A stretch of 64,000 bases of DNA from Pseudomonas sp. HR96 (GTDB lineage: Bacteria > Pseudomonadota > Gammaproteobacteria > Pseudomonadales > Pseudomonadaceae), in contig NZ_CP139141.1 of NCBI RefSeq assembly GCF_034059295.1, positions 4,695,001 through 4,759,000 on the forward strand. The letters run 5' to 3'. The stretch's first letter is position 1. Each line of letters starts with the position of its first letter. Below the pieces are notes generated by a model, which searched no databases, was not told the DNA's origin, and was given only the letters and a program-made list of their open reading frames with translations. A program made the translations under genes and the position numbers. Positions 1 through 8,342 of the stretch are shown piece by piece.

Positions 1-153
1 GTACCAGAAGGCATAGGCCAACAGGCGCACGGTCATGCGCTCTTCGGTTTCCGAGGGGTGACGGGCGATGGTCTGCTTGACGCTCTCGTACACCCCGCAG
101 TCCAGATCGGTCAGGTTCAGTTCGAATTTATAGGTGGTCGACGGCTGGGCCAT
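1..153 (-). CDS. YaeQ family protein, N-terminal part (runs off the window)
   Basis: The first 51 codons of a minus-strand gene are visible, starting at the ATG at 151-153. The N-terminus begins MAQPSTTYKFELNLTD and continues with a RHPSETEERMTVRLLAYA stretch, which I recognise as the start of the YaeQ family (usually about 180 aa; a nuclease-like fold whose E. coli member was studied as a suppressor of RfaH loss). The remainder lies beyond the left edge, so catalytic residues cannot be checked. No operon partner is visible; the next gene upstream (DUF3509) is on the same strand but separated by a terminator-like hairpin. The family call is from sequence memory. Confidence 0.8.
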   Translation of the reverse strand, partial: MAQPSTTYKFELNLTDLDCGVYESVKQTIARHPSETEERMTVRLLAYAFWY

Positions 154-279
154 GTACGGGCTTCTTGCAACGAGGGAAGGCGCGCATTCTAGCATGGCTG
201 AGCACAGCGCCGCCGCGTTGACGCCCGCCGGGCCACATCGGGCAGCCTGCGCGACGGGCGAGAAACGACGGGTAAAAGA

Positions 280-311
280 AACCCCGAGCAGTGGGGAGGC
301 TACTCGGGGTT
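280..311 (-). terminator. Rho-independent terminator downstream of the DUF3509 gene
   Basis: Nine-base arms AACCCCGAG and CTCGGGGTT enclose a 14-nt loop. Read on the minus strand the stem is followed by a T-rich tract (complement of AAAAGAA at 274-280). It lies about 110 nt past the stop of the DUF3509 gene and before yaeQ, so it would separate the two minus-strand genes. Confidence 0.65.
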
Positions 312-419
312 AAACAGATCCAATCTGGATCCGCACGGCAGGCTACCGGCACCGGAGCACAATGCAGGAGCACTGCCATTACTCAATAGGATCGTCGCCG
401 CAGGGGAAGGTTCCGCTTT

Positions 420-713
420 TCAGCGCAAAGCGGCTGAAAAGCCGGCACCTGCCGCAGCGCTTTTCAGGGCAGCGATCATGCAGGGCTCCAGGCGGCCTTC
501 GGCAACGCGCAGATCACGATGCAACCCGTCGACAACGTCGACCAGCGCGCGCGGGTTGGCGAACTGACTGTGGTGAAAATCCCGGGCCAGCACCGGGCTG
601 CCGCTGGCGCTGCTGAGGGTGACCCGGCATTTGCCGTTGCTCGCGCAAGGGGCGACATGGACTTGATAAGGCGTCAAAGCTTCGCTGAGCAACTGGCTGA
701 TACTTTCCATCAT
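420..713 (-). CDS. DUF3509 domain protein
   Basis: A small soluble protein of about 97 aa of unknown function. The body (MESISQLLSEALTPYQV..., then FANPRALVDVVDGLHRDLR and a C-terminal EGRLEPCMIAAL) matches my recollection of the Pseudomonas-restricted DUF3509 family. The start is uncertain: tandem ATG codons lie at 713 and 710, a further in-frame ATG at 722 and a TTG at 740. I chose 713 because GGAATGG lies a few bases upstream. It is transcribed away from an orphan LuxR-type response regulator gene (start 897), leaving a shared intergenic region of about 180 nt. No signal peptide or membrane segment is visible. Function unknown. Confidence 0.75.
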   Translation of the reverse strand: MMESISQLLSEALTPYQVHVAPCASNGKCRVTLSSASGSPVLARDFHHSQFANPRALVDVVDGLHRDLRVAEGRLEPCMIAALKSAAAGAGFSAALR

Positions 714-896
714 GATCACCATTCCGTTGTTCGAATTCAAAGGTGCCTAACAATGACCGTTGGCCATCGCCAAAAGTTCTAATACCCAGCCCTGCTCCGT
801 GCAGCAAGCCTTGGGCTGCCAAACCGCTTTATCGCTTCAGCGGTGCCTGCGTCCTACACGACGCGGCGCCGTTTCCGATGGCGATGGGCTCAAGGA

Positions 897-1598
897 ATGG
901 CTAAAAATAGTCGACCGCCCACCGCCACCGAGCCTAAGTTGACTCCTGACCCCCATCCTCTACGAATTTTGCTGGCCGACGATCACCCGGTGCTGCGCAT
1001 GGGATTGCGTACCCTGGTCGAGCGCGAACCGGAGCTGGCGGTGGCCGGCGAAGTCGGCTCGCCGCTTGAGCTCACCGAATGGCTGCACGCCCATCCCTGC
1101 GACCTGCTGATCACCGACTATTCGATGCCGATGCAGGCCCAGCAGGATGGCTTGCGCATGCTCGAATACGTCCGCCAACACTGGCCGCAGCTACCGGTGC
1201 TGGTGATTACCTCGCTGGTCAACGCCGGGGTGTTTCGCGCCATCCTCAATACCGGGGTCAGGGGTCTGATCGGCAAGGGCAGCCTGCTCGAAGAGTTGCC
1301 CCAGGCCATCGCCCACCTGCGCCGGCGCAAGCTGTACATCGCCCGCGCCGTGAGCCGGGAGCTGTTACAGGCCGGGGAAAACCGTCAGGACCGCCCTTTC
1401 GTGCAGGAAACCCTGTCTCCGCGAGAACTGGAGGTGACGCGCCTGTTCGGCGCCGGGCTGTCGGTCAGCGAGATCGCTCTGGCGGTCAACCGCAGCAAGC
1501 AGACCGTCAGCGCGCAGAAGGTGTCGGCCATGCGCAAGCTGGGCGTGCCCAGCGACGCGGCGCTGTTCATTTACCTGCAGCAGTATGTCGAGTCGTAG
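897..1598 (+). CDS. LuxR/FixJ-type response regulator (RcsB-like), orphan
   Basis: A 233-aa DNA-binding response regulator. The receiver domain (about residues 23-140) has the acidic pair D28/D29 in LLADDHP, the phospho-acceptor D74 in LITDYSMP, T105 in VLVITS and the conserved lysine K127 in LIGKG. A C-terminal LuxR helix-turn-helix follows (LSPRELEVTRLFGAGLSVSE, from about residue 170). The LITDYSMP context resembles RcsB. No histidine kinase is adjacent, so the input is unknown. The start is uncertain: the ATG at 897 directly abuts AAGGA, so a later TTG at about 939 (giving TPDPHPLRILL) is possible; the frame is open upstream to 843. The neighbouring minus-strand gene encodes a stand-alone receiver domain. 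Confidence 0.85.
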   Translation: MAKNSRPPTATEPKLTPDPHPLRILLADDHPVLRMGLRTLVEREPELAVAGEVGSPLELTEWLHAHPCDLLITDYSMPMQAQQDGLRMLEYVRQHWPQLPVLVITSLVNAGVFRAILNTGVRGLIGKGSLLEELPQAIAHLRRRKLYIARAVSRELLQAGENRQDRPFVQETLSPRELEVTRLFGAGLSVSEIALAVNRSKQTVSAQKVSAMRKLGVPSDAALFIYLQQYVES

Positions 1599-1680
1599 GC
1601 GACCTTGGGAATCACAGGCATGGCTGCGGCAGCGATGGCGCTCAGGCAGGAACGCGGAATCTGGAGGAGAACATGCAGGG

Positions 1681-2157
1681 CTAAGCACCCTGCCGTGCGG
1701 GAGAAGGCCATTGCGCGGTGTCCTGCAACTCCTCCACCTCGACCTTGGGCAGCGACTCGCGGGGCAGGCAGGCGGTATCCAGGTAGGCTTGCAGCAGGCA
1801 ATGCAGGACACTGGCCGATGCCGGCTTCTGCAGCGACGCCAGCACCGGCAGGCCTTGCTGGCGGGCACAGTGGGCGGCCGCGTCAAGCCTACGCCGTTCG
1901 GTGCAGCTGAGGATGATCACCGCGTGGGCCAGGCGCTCGCGCGCCAGGTAGCGGACCATGTCCATGCCATCGCCTTGCTCCAGGGCGAGGTCACAGATGG
2001 CGATGTCCACCGTGCCGCGCTTGTCCAGCGAGGCATGGGCGTTTTCCAGGCTGTCGGCGGCCAGCACGTCAAAAACGCCGCAGGCGTTGAGCATCTGGTG
2101 AATGGCCATCAACTGGAATGGATTGTCTTCGAGCACGAGCACCTTGAGTGAGTGCAT
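1681..2157 (-). CDS. Single-domain response regulator (CheY-like receiver)
   Basis: A 158-aa protein that is essentially a lone receiver domain: E10/D11 (VLVLEDNP), phospho-acceptor D56 (IAICDLAL), S84 (IILSCTE) and K111 (ASLQKPAS). The 45-residue C-terminal extension has no recognisable output domain, so it may act through protein contacts or as a phosphate sink. The start ATG at 2155-2157 has a strong AGGAG eight bases upstream. It converges on the LuxR-type regulator gene across an 82-nt gap. Pairing of the two regulators is inference from position only; no sensor kinase is nearby. Confidence 0.8.
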   Translation of the reverse strand: MHSLKVLVLEDNPFQLMAIHQMLNACGVFDVLAADSLENAHASLDKRGTVDIAICDLALEQGDGMDMVRYLARERLAHAVIILSCTERRRLDAAAHCARQQGLPVLASLQKPASASVLHCLLQAYLDTACLPRESLPKVEVEELQDTAQWPSPARQGA

Positions 2158-2315
2158 GGCGGATATCTCCTGGCGAACTGGGCAGCGTTGCGCGCGTCAT
2201 CGCGCACAAGGCAATAGCGGCCAATGTAGGCAACCCTTCCAGTCACGGATATAGGAAATTTCCCAAAGATTTTGCTGAACATGTCAGCGGCGTTGACAAC
2301 TGAGGCCCGTCAACG

Positions 2316-2340
2316 AAAAAGCACCCGGGCGGGTGCTTTT
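2316..2340 (-). terminator. Terminator of the hom-thrC operon
   Basis: AAAAGCACCC, a GGGC loop and GGGTGCTTTT form a perfect 10-bp stem flanked by A and T runs, so it can work in both directions. It lies 23 nt beyond the thrC stop codon. Confidence 0.85.
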
Positions 2341-2362
2341 CGAGGCTGTTGCAGCGGCTGGC

Positions 2363-3772
2363 TCAGAGCGGCTTGCCGCGGTTGCCGTGCTGCGCGACGT
2401 AGGCCTGCATGGCGCCCAGATCGTTGGCCAGGACCGTGCATTGCTCTTCACGCTGCAGCAGGTCGGTGAGATGCGGGGGCAGGTCAAGCGCCTTGCCGAC
2501 GCCGGCCTTGACCACCGCATCGGGGAATTTCACCGGGTGCGCGGTGCCCAGGATGACCATCGGGATGTCCAGGCTGCGTCGGCATTCGCGGGCAGCGTGC
2601 ACGCCAATGGCGGTGTGCGGGTCGAGCACTTCGCCAGTCTGCTGATAGACAGCTGCGATGGTCTGGCAGGTCTGCTCGTCGTCGACGGCCAACGAGTCGA
2701 ACAGCTTGCGTGCTTCGGTCCAGCGCTCCTGCTCGACACTGAAGCCGCCGCCACGCTTGAAGTCAGCCATCAGCCCGGCGATCGCCGCACCGTTGCGACC
2801 GTGCAGGTCGAACAGCAGGCGCTCGAAGTTCGACGAGACCATGATATCCATGGAGGGCGAGAGCGTAGCGTGCAGGGTTTGCTTGACATACTGGTTGCCG
2901 CTCATGAAGCGGTGCAGGATGTCGTTGCGGTTGGTGGCAACGATCAACTGGTTGATCGGCAGGCCCATGTTGCGCGCCAGGTAGCCGGCAAAGATGTCGC
3001 CGAAATTGCCAGTCGGCACCGAGAACGCTACCGAACGCGCCGGGCCACCCAGCTGCAGCGCTGCATGGAAGTAGTAGACGATCTGGGCCATGATCCGCGC
3101 CCAGTTGATCGAGTTCACGGCTACCAAAGGCGTGCCCTTGAGGAAGGACTGGTCGGCAAAGCTGTTCTTGACCATTTCCTGGCAGTCGTCGAAGTTGCCT
3201 TCGATGGCCAGGTTGTGCACGTTGGCACCTGATACGGTGGTCATCTGCCGACGCTGTACTTCCGACACGCGCTGGTGCGGGTGCAGGATGAAGATGTCGA
3301 CGTTTTCGCAGTGCTTGCAACCTTCGATGGCCGCCGAACCGGTGTCGCCGCTGGTGGCACCGATGATCACCACGCGCTGCTTGCGCTTGGCCAGCACGTA
3401 GTCGAGCAGGCGTCCGAGCAGTTGCAGGGCGAAGTCCTTGAAGGCCAACGTCGGGCCGTGGAACAGCTCCAGCACCCACTCGTTGCCGCCCAGCTGGCGC
3501 AGCGGGGCAATCGAGGCGTGGGCGAAGACGCCGTAGGTTTCTTCAAGGATTTTCTTGAAGTCGGCGTCGGGAATACTGCCGGTGACGAACGGCCGCATGA
3601 CCCGGAATGCCAGCTCGTGATACGGCAGGCCGGCCCAGGAAGCGATCTCTTCCTGGGTGAAGCGTGGCAGATTCTCCGGCACATAGAGGCCGCCGTCGCT
3701 GGCCAGGCCGGCGAGCAGTACTTCTTCGAAGTTGAGGGCCGGTGCCTGGCCGCGAGTACTGATATAACGCAT
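2363..3772 (-). CDS. thrC: Threonine synthase
   Basis: A 469-aa PLP enzyme that converts O-phospho-L-homoserine and water to L-threonine and phosphate, the last step of threonine synthesis. The N-terminus RYISTRGQAP and the PLP-lysine motif HGPTLAFKDFALQ (K112) are the long bacterial threonine synthase type; ATSGDTGSAA and the SVPTGNFGD phosphate-binding segment are also visible. The length is normal for Pseudomonas ThrC. The ATG at 3772 is preceded by AGAGGA. It lies 25 nt after hom on the same strand, forming the hom-thrC operon, and ends at a strong terminator. Confidence 0.97.
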   Translation of the reverse strand: MRYISTRGQAPALNFEEVLLAGLASDGGLYVPENLPRFTQEEIASWAGLPYHELAFRVMRPFVTGSIPDADFKKILEETYGVFAHASIAPLRQLGGNEWVLELFHGPTLAFKDFALQLLGRLLDYVLAKRKQRVVIIGATSGDTGSAAIEGCKHCENVDIFILHPHQRVSEVQRRQMTTVSGANVHNLAIEGNFDDCQEMVKNSFADQSFLKGTPLVAVNSINWARIMAQIVYYFHAALQLGGPARSVAFSVPTGNFGDIFAGYLARNMGLPINQLIVATNRNDILHRFMSGNQYVKQTLHATLSPSMDIMVSSNFERLLFDLHGRNGAAIAGLMADFKRGGGFSVEQERWTEARKLFDSLAVDDEQTCQTIAAVYQQTGEVLDPHTAIGVHAARECRRSLDIPMVILGTAHPVKFPDAVVKAGVGKALDLPPHLTDLLQREEQCTVLANDLGAMQAYVAQHGNRGKPL

Positions 3773-3797
3773 TACGAATTCCTCTGGCTCGGGCCGA

Positions 3798-5102
3798 TCA
3801 GTTCAGTTGCTCGACGCGGATGCGCACGACGCTTCCGGCCACGCCCTCGAGCGCTTCCAGGGCGCTGATGGCGTCGTTGATACGTTGCTCGATGACGCGG
3901 TGGGTCAGGAGGATCAGCGGCACCAGGCCGTCCTGCTCCTCGACTTCCTTCTGCATGATCGACTCTATGTTGATGCCGCGCTCGGAGAGGATGCTCGCTA
4001 CCTGGGCCAGCACGCCTGGATGGTCCTTGGCCTGGATGCGCAGGTAGTAGGCGCTTTCGCACTGCTCGATCGGCAGGATCGGGTGCGCCGACAGCGAGTC
4101 GGGCTGGAACGCCAGGTGCGGCACACGGTTCTCGGGGTCCGAGGTCATGGCCCGTACAACGTCGACGAGGTCGGCCACCACCGAGGAAGCGGTCGGCTCC
4201 TGGCCGGCGCCGGCACCGTAGAACAGGGTCGAACCGGCGGCGTCACCGTTGACCATGACCGCGTTCATCACGCCGTTGACGTTGGCGATCAGGCGGCCTG
4301 CGGGGATCAGGGTTGGATGCACGCGCAGTTCGATGCCATTGGCCGTGCTGCGGGCCACGCCCAAATGCTTGATGCGGTAGCCCAGCGCTTCGGCGTAGTT
4401 GACGTCGGCGGTGGTCAGTTGGGTGATGCCTTCGGTGTAGGCCTTGTCGAACTGCAACGGGATACCGAAGGCGATGGACGCGAGGATGGTCAGCTTGTGC
4501 GCGGCGTCGATGCCTTCGACGTCGAACGTAGGGTCGGCTTCGGCATAGCCCAGCGCCTGGGCTTCGGCCAACACGTCCTGGAAAGCCCGGCCTTTTTCGC
4601 GCATCTCGGTGAGGATGAAATTGCCGGTGCCATTGATGATCCCGGCGACCCAGTTGATGCGGTTGGCCGACAGCCCTTCGCGGATGGCCTTGATCACCGG
4701 GATGCCACCGGCCACCGCCGCTTCGAAGGCGACGATGACGCCCTTCTCGCGAGCCTTGGCAAAGATCTCGTTGCCGTGCACGGCGATCAGCGCCTTGTTG
4801 GCGGTGACCACGTGCTTGCCATGCTCGATGGCCTTGAGCACCAGCTCGCGGGCGACGGTGTAGCCGCCCATCAGCTCGATGACGATCTCGATTTCGGGGT
4901 TGCTGGCCACCGCGAAGACATCGTTGGTAATGCTGATACCGGTCGTTTCAAACTGAGGCTTTGGCGTGCGCACGGCGATCTGCGCCACTTCGATTCCACG
5001 CCCGGCACGGCGGGCGATCTCCTCGGCGTTGCGCTGCAGAACGTTGAAGGTGCCACCACCGACGGTACCTAACCCACAGATGCCTACTTTGACCGGTTTC
5101 AC
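3798..5102 (-). CDS. hom: Homoserine dehydrogenase
   Basis: A 434-aa enzyme that reduces aspartate semialdehyde to homoserine with NAD(P)H, the branch point to threonine and methionine. An N-terminal Rossmann fold (GICGLGTVGGGT) is followed by the catalytic domain and a C-terminal ACT domain (DHPGVLAQVASILSERGINI) for amino-acid feedback. I chose the GTG at 5100-5102 (VKPVKVGICG) because GGGGAG sits six bases upstream and this gives the usual length; the open frame extends further to 5156. It is followed by thrC after 25 nt. A terminator-like hairpin and a second hairpin lie between dsbC and hom, see findings. Confidence 0.96.
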   Translation of the reverse strand: MKPVKVGICGLGTVGGGTFNVLQRNAEEIARRAGRGIEVAQIAVRTPKPQFETTGISITNDVFAVASNPEIEIVIELMGGYTVARELVLKAIEHGKHVVTANKALIAVHGNEIFAKAREKGVIVAFEAAVAGGIPVIKAIREGLSANRINWVAGIINGTGNFILTEMREKGRAFQDVLAEAQALGYAEADPTFDVEGIDAAHKLTILASIAFGIPLQFDKAYTEGITQLTTADVNYAEALGYRIKHLGVARSTANGIELRVHPTLIPAGRLIANVNGVMNAVMVNGDAAGSTLFYGAGAGQEPTASSVVADLVDVVRAMTSDPENRVPHLAFQPDSLSAHPILPIEQCESAYYLRIQAKDHPGVLAQVASILSERGINIESIMQKEVEEQDGLVPLILLTHRVIEQRINDAISALEALEGVAGSVVRIRVEQLN

Positions 5103-5120
5103 TCTGAACTCCCCATGAAA

Positions 5121-5141
5121 CGGCCGACGTGAAGTCGGCCG
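5121..5141 (-). other. Hairpin in the hom 5' leader
   Basis: CGGCCGAC and GTCGGCCG pair perfectly around a 5-nt loop. On the minus strand it lies immediately upstream of the hom Shine-Dalgarno and just after the dsbC-distal terminator. It has no T-run of its own. A role in hom expression is only inference. Confidence 0.4.
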
Positions 5142-5147
5142 TGAAAA

Positions 5148-5171
5148 AAGCCGCAATTGAGCTTGCGGCTT
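5148..5171 (-). terminator. Terminator between dsbC and hom
   Basis: AAGCCGCAA, a 6-nt loop and TTGCGGCTT form a 9-bp stem followed, on the minus strand, by six T residues. It ends dsbC transcription 45 nt after its stop, or acts as an attenuator ahead of hom-thrC. Confidence 0.75.
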
Positions 5172-5215
5172 CGTTTTGACGGCAGGCGCCTGGCCTACCC
5201 GGCAATACTAACTGG

Positions 5216-5950
5216 CTATGACTGAGCTGCGAGTGCCAGTTTCGCAATTTGTGGCGCCGGCTGGTAGCCCGGAATCATCTGGCCGTCCTGCAGGATGATC
5301 GCCGGGGTGCCACTGACACCGATCGACTGGCCCATCTCGAACTGCTTGTTGACCGGGTTATCACACTTGGCTGCGGTGATTTCCTTGCCGGACATCATCT
5401 TCTCCAGTGTGCCCTTGCGGTCCTTGGAGCACCACACGGCCTGCAGCTGCTGGTCGCCCGGCGATTCCAGGCCCTGGCGCGGAAACGCCATGTAGCGTAC
5501 TTCGATGCCCATGCGGTTGAGCTGGGCGACTTCGCCGTGCAGCTTCTGGCAGTACGGGCAGGTGGTGTCGGTGAACACGGTGATGTGCGACTTGGTCTCA
5601 CCCACGGCCGGGAAAACCACCATCTGGTTGGCTGGCACGGCGTTGATGGTCGCGGCCACGGCCTGGCGCTCGACCTTCTCGGTCAGGTTGACCGGCTTGC
5701 CGTCCTTGACCTGAAACAGGTAGCCCTGCATGACGAACTGGCCATCGGGGCTGGCGTAGAGCACGCGGCCACCCTTGAGCTTGACCTGGTAGAGGCCGTT
5801 GAGCTCGCTGCTGGAGATGCTTTCGACCGGCACCTCCAGTTGCAGTGTGTCCAACGTCTTGCGGATCGCCTGCTCGGCGGCGTCGTCGGCGATGGCAAAG
5901 GTACTGGCCAACGCGAGGGCGGCGGCGGCGATGATTCGGGTCACGCGCAT
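5216..5950 (-). CDS. dsbC: Periplasmic thiol:disulfide isomerase DsbC
   Basis: A 244-aa secreted protein that rearranges wrong disulfides in periplasmic proteins. The signal peptide is residues 1 to about 21 (RVTRIIAAAALALASTFAIA, then DDAAEQ). The N-terminal dimerisation domain is followed by a thioredoxin-fold domain with active-site C131-P-Y-C134 (FTDTTCPYCQKLHG) and the cis-Pro loop near GVSGTPAIIL. A second cysteine pair (AVWCSKD and AAKCDNP) is also present, as in E. coli DsbC. The ATG at 5950 has AGGAG about six bases upstream. It follows xerD on the same strand, with 133 nt between them. Confidence 0.95.
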   Translation of the reverse strand: MRVTRIIAAAALALASTFAIADDAAEQAIRKTLDTLQLEVPVESISSSELNGLYQVKLKGGRVLYASPDGQFVMQGYLFQVKDGKPVNLTEKVERQAVAATINAVPANQMVVFPAVGETKSHITVFTDTTCPYCQKLHGEVAQLNRMGIEVRYMAFPRQGLESPGDQQLQAVWCSKDRKGTLEKMMSGKEITAAKCDNPVNKQFEMGQSIGVSGTPAIILQDGQMIPGYQPAPQIAKLALAAQS

Positions 5951-6083
5951 GGGAACTCCTGAGGTGACGAACTGCTGGGGTGACGAACTGAACAAACCGG
6001 GCAAGCCTACCACATTGGCCCGCCGCAGCCGACTGCGCAGCGCCCGGAAGCGTTGCACCAATTGTCCGTTTTCATGGGCACGG

Positions 6084-6980
6084 TCAGCCGCGCGGGTGGT
6101 GCCGGGCGTGCAGCTCCTGCAGGCGGGCGCGGGCCACGTGGGTGTAGATCTGGGTGGTGGAGAGGTCGCTGTGGCCCAGCAGCATCTGCACCACACGCAG
6201 GTCGGCGCCGTGGTTGAGCAGGTGGGTGGCGAAGGCATGGCGCAGGGTGTGCGGCGACAGCGACTTGTCGATGCCGGCCACTTGCGCCTGATGCTTGATG
6301 CGGTGCCAGAAGGTCTGCCGGGTCATCTGTTCACCGCGCTGGCTGGGAAACAGCACGTCGCTGGGACGCTCACCGAGCAGCACGGCGCGGCCATCGCGCA
6401 GGAACCGCTCGACCCAGACGATGGCCTCCTCGCCCATCGGCACCAGGCGCTCCTTGCTGCCCTTGCCCATCACCCGCAGCACACCCTGACGCAGGTTGAC
6501 CTGGTCCAGGGTCAGGCTGACCAGCTCGGTCACCCGCAGCCCGCAGGCGTACAGCACTTCGAGCATGGCGCGGTCGCGCTGGCCGATCGGCTCGCCGAGG
6601 TCCGGCGCGGCCAGCAGGGCCTCGACGTCGGCTTCGGAGAGCGACTTTGGCAGCGGTTTGCCCAGTTGCGGCATTTCCACCTGCAGGGTCGGGTCGACCG
6701 TGATCAGCCGCTCGCGCAGCAGGTAGCGGTAGAAACCCCGCGCGCCGGAGAGAAACCGCGCGGTGGAACGTGCTTTGTAACCCTGTTCGACGCGCCAGGC
6801 CAGGTGGTCGAGGATGGCTTCCCGAGACGCCCCTGGCAACTCGCCGCCGCGCTCGCCCAGCCAGCCGTTGAACAGTTCCAGGTCACTGCGGTAAGACTCG
6901 CGGCTGTTGTCGGCCAGGCCTTTTTCCAGCCACAGCGCGTCGAGGAATTGGTCGATCAGGGGGTGGGGTATGGCGGGCAT
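6084..6980 (-). CDS. xerD: Site-specific tyrosine recombinase XerD
   Basis: A 298-aa recombinase that, with XerC, resolves chromosome dimers at dif. The N-terminal SAM-like core-binding domain (about residues 1-100, starting PAIPHPLIDQFLDALWLEKG) is followed by the catalytic domain with Arg in CGLRVTELVSL, Lys in GKGSKERLVPMG, HTLRHAFATHLL, the histidine of LLGHSDLST and the nucleophilic Tyr in TQIYTHV. Length is standard. The ATG at 6980 is preceded by GAGGA. A housekeeping gene rather than a mobile integrase: the neighbours dsbC and hom are its usual partners in Pseudomonas and there is no attachment site nearby. Confidence 0.95.
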   Translation of the reverse strand: MPAIPHPLIDQFLDALWLEKGLADNSRESYRSDLELFNGWLGERGGELPGASREAILDHLAWRVEQGYKARSTARFLSGARGFYRYLLRERLITVDPTLQVEMPQLGKPLPKSLSEADVEALLAAPDLGEPIGQRDRAMLEVLYACGLRVTELVSLTLDQVNLRQGVLRVMGKGSKERLVPMGEEAIVWVERFLRDGRAVLLGERPSDVLFPSQRGEQMTRQTFWHRIKHQAQVAGIDKSLSPHTLRHAFATHLLNHGADLRVVQMLLGHSDLSTTQIYTHVARARLQELHARHHPRG

Positions 6981-7013
6981 GGAGCACAGTCCTCGGGATG
7001 GGATGGTTGTGGG

Positions 7014-7046
7014 AGGGGGCAACGCCCCCGAGCGGCCGCAAGGCCG
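7014..7046. repeat. REP-like paired hairpins downstream of rplS
   Basis: Two adjacent perfect hairpins: GGGGGC-AAC-GCCCCC, then CGGCC-GCAA-GGCCG. The second has the core seen in Pseudomonas intergenic REP elements. Only one copy is evident here, so the repeat status cannot be shown within the window. Confidence 0.35.
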
Positions 7047-7128
7047 GTTCGACCTTGAGAAACATCAAGAGCTCGCGGGCTTCGCCCACTCCCACGCAGG
7101 TATCCACGATGGTGATTCTGAAACGAAA

Positions 7129-7150
7129 AAAGCAGCCCGAAGGCTGCTTT
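7129..7150 (-). terminator. Terminator of the rpsP-rimM-trmD-rplS operon
   Basis: AAAGCAGCC and GGCTGCTTT form a 9-bp stem with a 4-nt loop, preceded by an A-run that is a T-run on the minus strand. It lies 43 nt past the rplS stop. Confidence 0.85.
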
Positions 7151-7193
7151 CTTATCACGCATGGCGACCCCGTGATCGCCGGTCAAACTAGCC

Positions 7194-7544
7194 TCAGGCC
7201 AGTTTTTCCTTGATGCGCGCGGCCTTGCCGGACAGGTCACGCAGGTAGTACAGCTTGGCTTTGCGCACGTCACCACGACGTTTCACGGCCAGGCTGTCGA
7301 TCTGCGGGCTGTAGGTCTGGAAGGTACGCTCTACGCCAACACCGTTGGAGATCTTGCGAACAGTGAAAGCACTGTTGATCCCGCGGTTGCGCTTGGCGAT
7401 GACAACGCCTTCGAAAGCCTGCAGACGGCTACGATCGCCTTCCTTCACTTTCACCTGAACGACAATGGTGTCGCCCGGGGCAAAGGTCGGGATCTCTTTG
7501 GTCATCTGCTCGGCTTCGAGTTGCAGAATGATTTTGTTGGTCAT
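7194..7544 (-). CDS. rplS: 50S ribosomal protein L19
   Basis: A 116-aa ribosomal protein at the 30S-50S interface. The sequence [19 protein letters not shown], then [36 protein letters not shown] and [17 protein letters not shown] is the typical L19 pattern, at normal length. It is the last gene of the rpsP-rimM-trmD-rplS operon, 42 nt downstream of trmD, and is followed by a strong terminator. Confidence 0.98.
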   Translation of the reverse strand: MTNKIILQLEAEQMTKEIPTFAPGDTIVVQVKVKEGDRSRLQAFEGVVIAKRNRGINSAFTVRKISNGVGVERTFQTYSPQIDSLAVKRRGDVRKAKLYYLRDLSGKAARIKEKLA

Positions 7545-7586
7545 GCTGTGCTCCTAAGGTAAATCGTCTGATCTACCATCGATACG

Positions 7587-8339
7587 TTAACTATCGTCCC
7601 GCTCGCGAAGGTAGTCCGCGAGCAGCTTTTTCTCTTCTCCAGAAAGCGAGCGGCTTTCCAGAAGATCAGCGCGTCGTTCGTAGGTCCGCCCAAGGGACTG
7701 CTGCAAACGCCAGCGCCGGATGTGTGCGTGATTGCCACTTAGCAACACGTCGGGAACACGCTGATCCGCATATACCTCCGGTCGAGTGTAATGCGGGCAA
7801 TCCAGCAGCCCATCCGTGAAGGAATCTTCCTCCGCGGAGTCCGCATGCCCTAGCGCTCCGGGCAGCAGTCGTGTAACCGCATCGATCAGGACCATCGCCG
7901 GCAGCTCGCCACCGGAGAGTACATAGTCGCCTATCGACCACTCTTCATCGACATGAGCCTGAATGAACCGCTCGTCAACGCCTTCATAGCGCCCGGCAAT
8001 CAGAATCAACGACTCTTCTTTGGCCAGTTGCTGTACCGCCTGCTGACTCAGCTGGCGGCCTTGTGGCGACAGGTAGATCACCTTCGCCGCCTCCCCTGCT
8101 GCTTGCCTGGCCTGGACCAGGGCGTCTTCCAGGGGCTTGATCTTCATCACCATGCCCGGGCCTCCACCAAACGGCCGGTCGTCCACCGTGTGGTGGCGAT
8201 CGCTGGTGTAGTCCCGCGGGTTCCAGCAGGTCAGTTGCAACAACCCCTGTTTCACCGCGCGGCTGGTAATGCCGTACTCGCTGATGGCCGAAAACATCTC
8301 GGGGAACAAGGTGATCACGTCTACGCGAAGGCTGGCCAT
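7587..8339 (-). CDS. trmD: tRNA (guanine-N1-)-methyltransferase TrmD
   Basis: A 250-aa SPOUT methyltransferase that makes m1G37 in tRNAs with G36, preventing +1 frameshifts. Visible hallmarks are [12 protein letters not shown] at the N-terminus, [14 protein letters not shown], the SAM-binding knot segments [10 protein letters not shown] and [16 protein letters not shown], and the C-terminal DNA/tRNA contact region [11 protein letters not shown]. The stop of rimM and the trmD start are only three bases apart, indicating translational coupling. Length is standard. Confidence 0.98.
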   Translation of the reverse strand: MASLRVDVITLFPEMFSAISEYGITSRAVKQGLLQLTCWNPRDYTSDRHHTVDDRPFGGGPGMVMKIKPLEDALVQARQAAGEAAKVIYLSPQGRQLSQQAVQQLAKEESLILIAGRYEGVDERFIQAHVDEEWSIGDYVLSGGELPAMVLIDAVTRLLPGALGHADSAEEDSFTDGLLDCPHYTRPEVYADQRVPDVLLSGNHAHIRRWRLQQSLGRTYERRADLLESRSLSGEEKKLLADYLRERDDS

Positions 8340-8342
8340 CGC

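Noticed and set aside
6084..6980. XerD as a mobile-element integrase
   Set aside because: Length, sequence and the dsbC-hom neighbours fit the housekeeping XerD.
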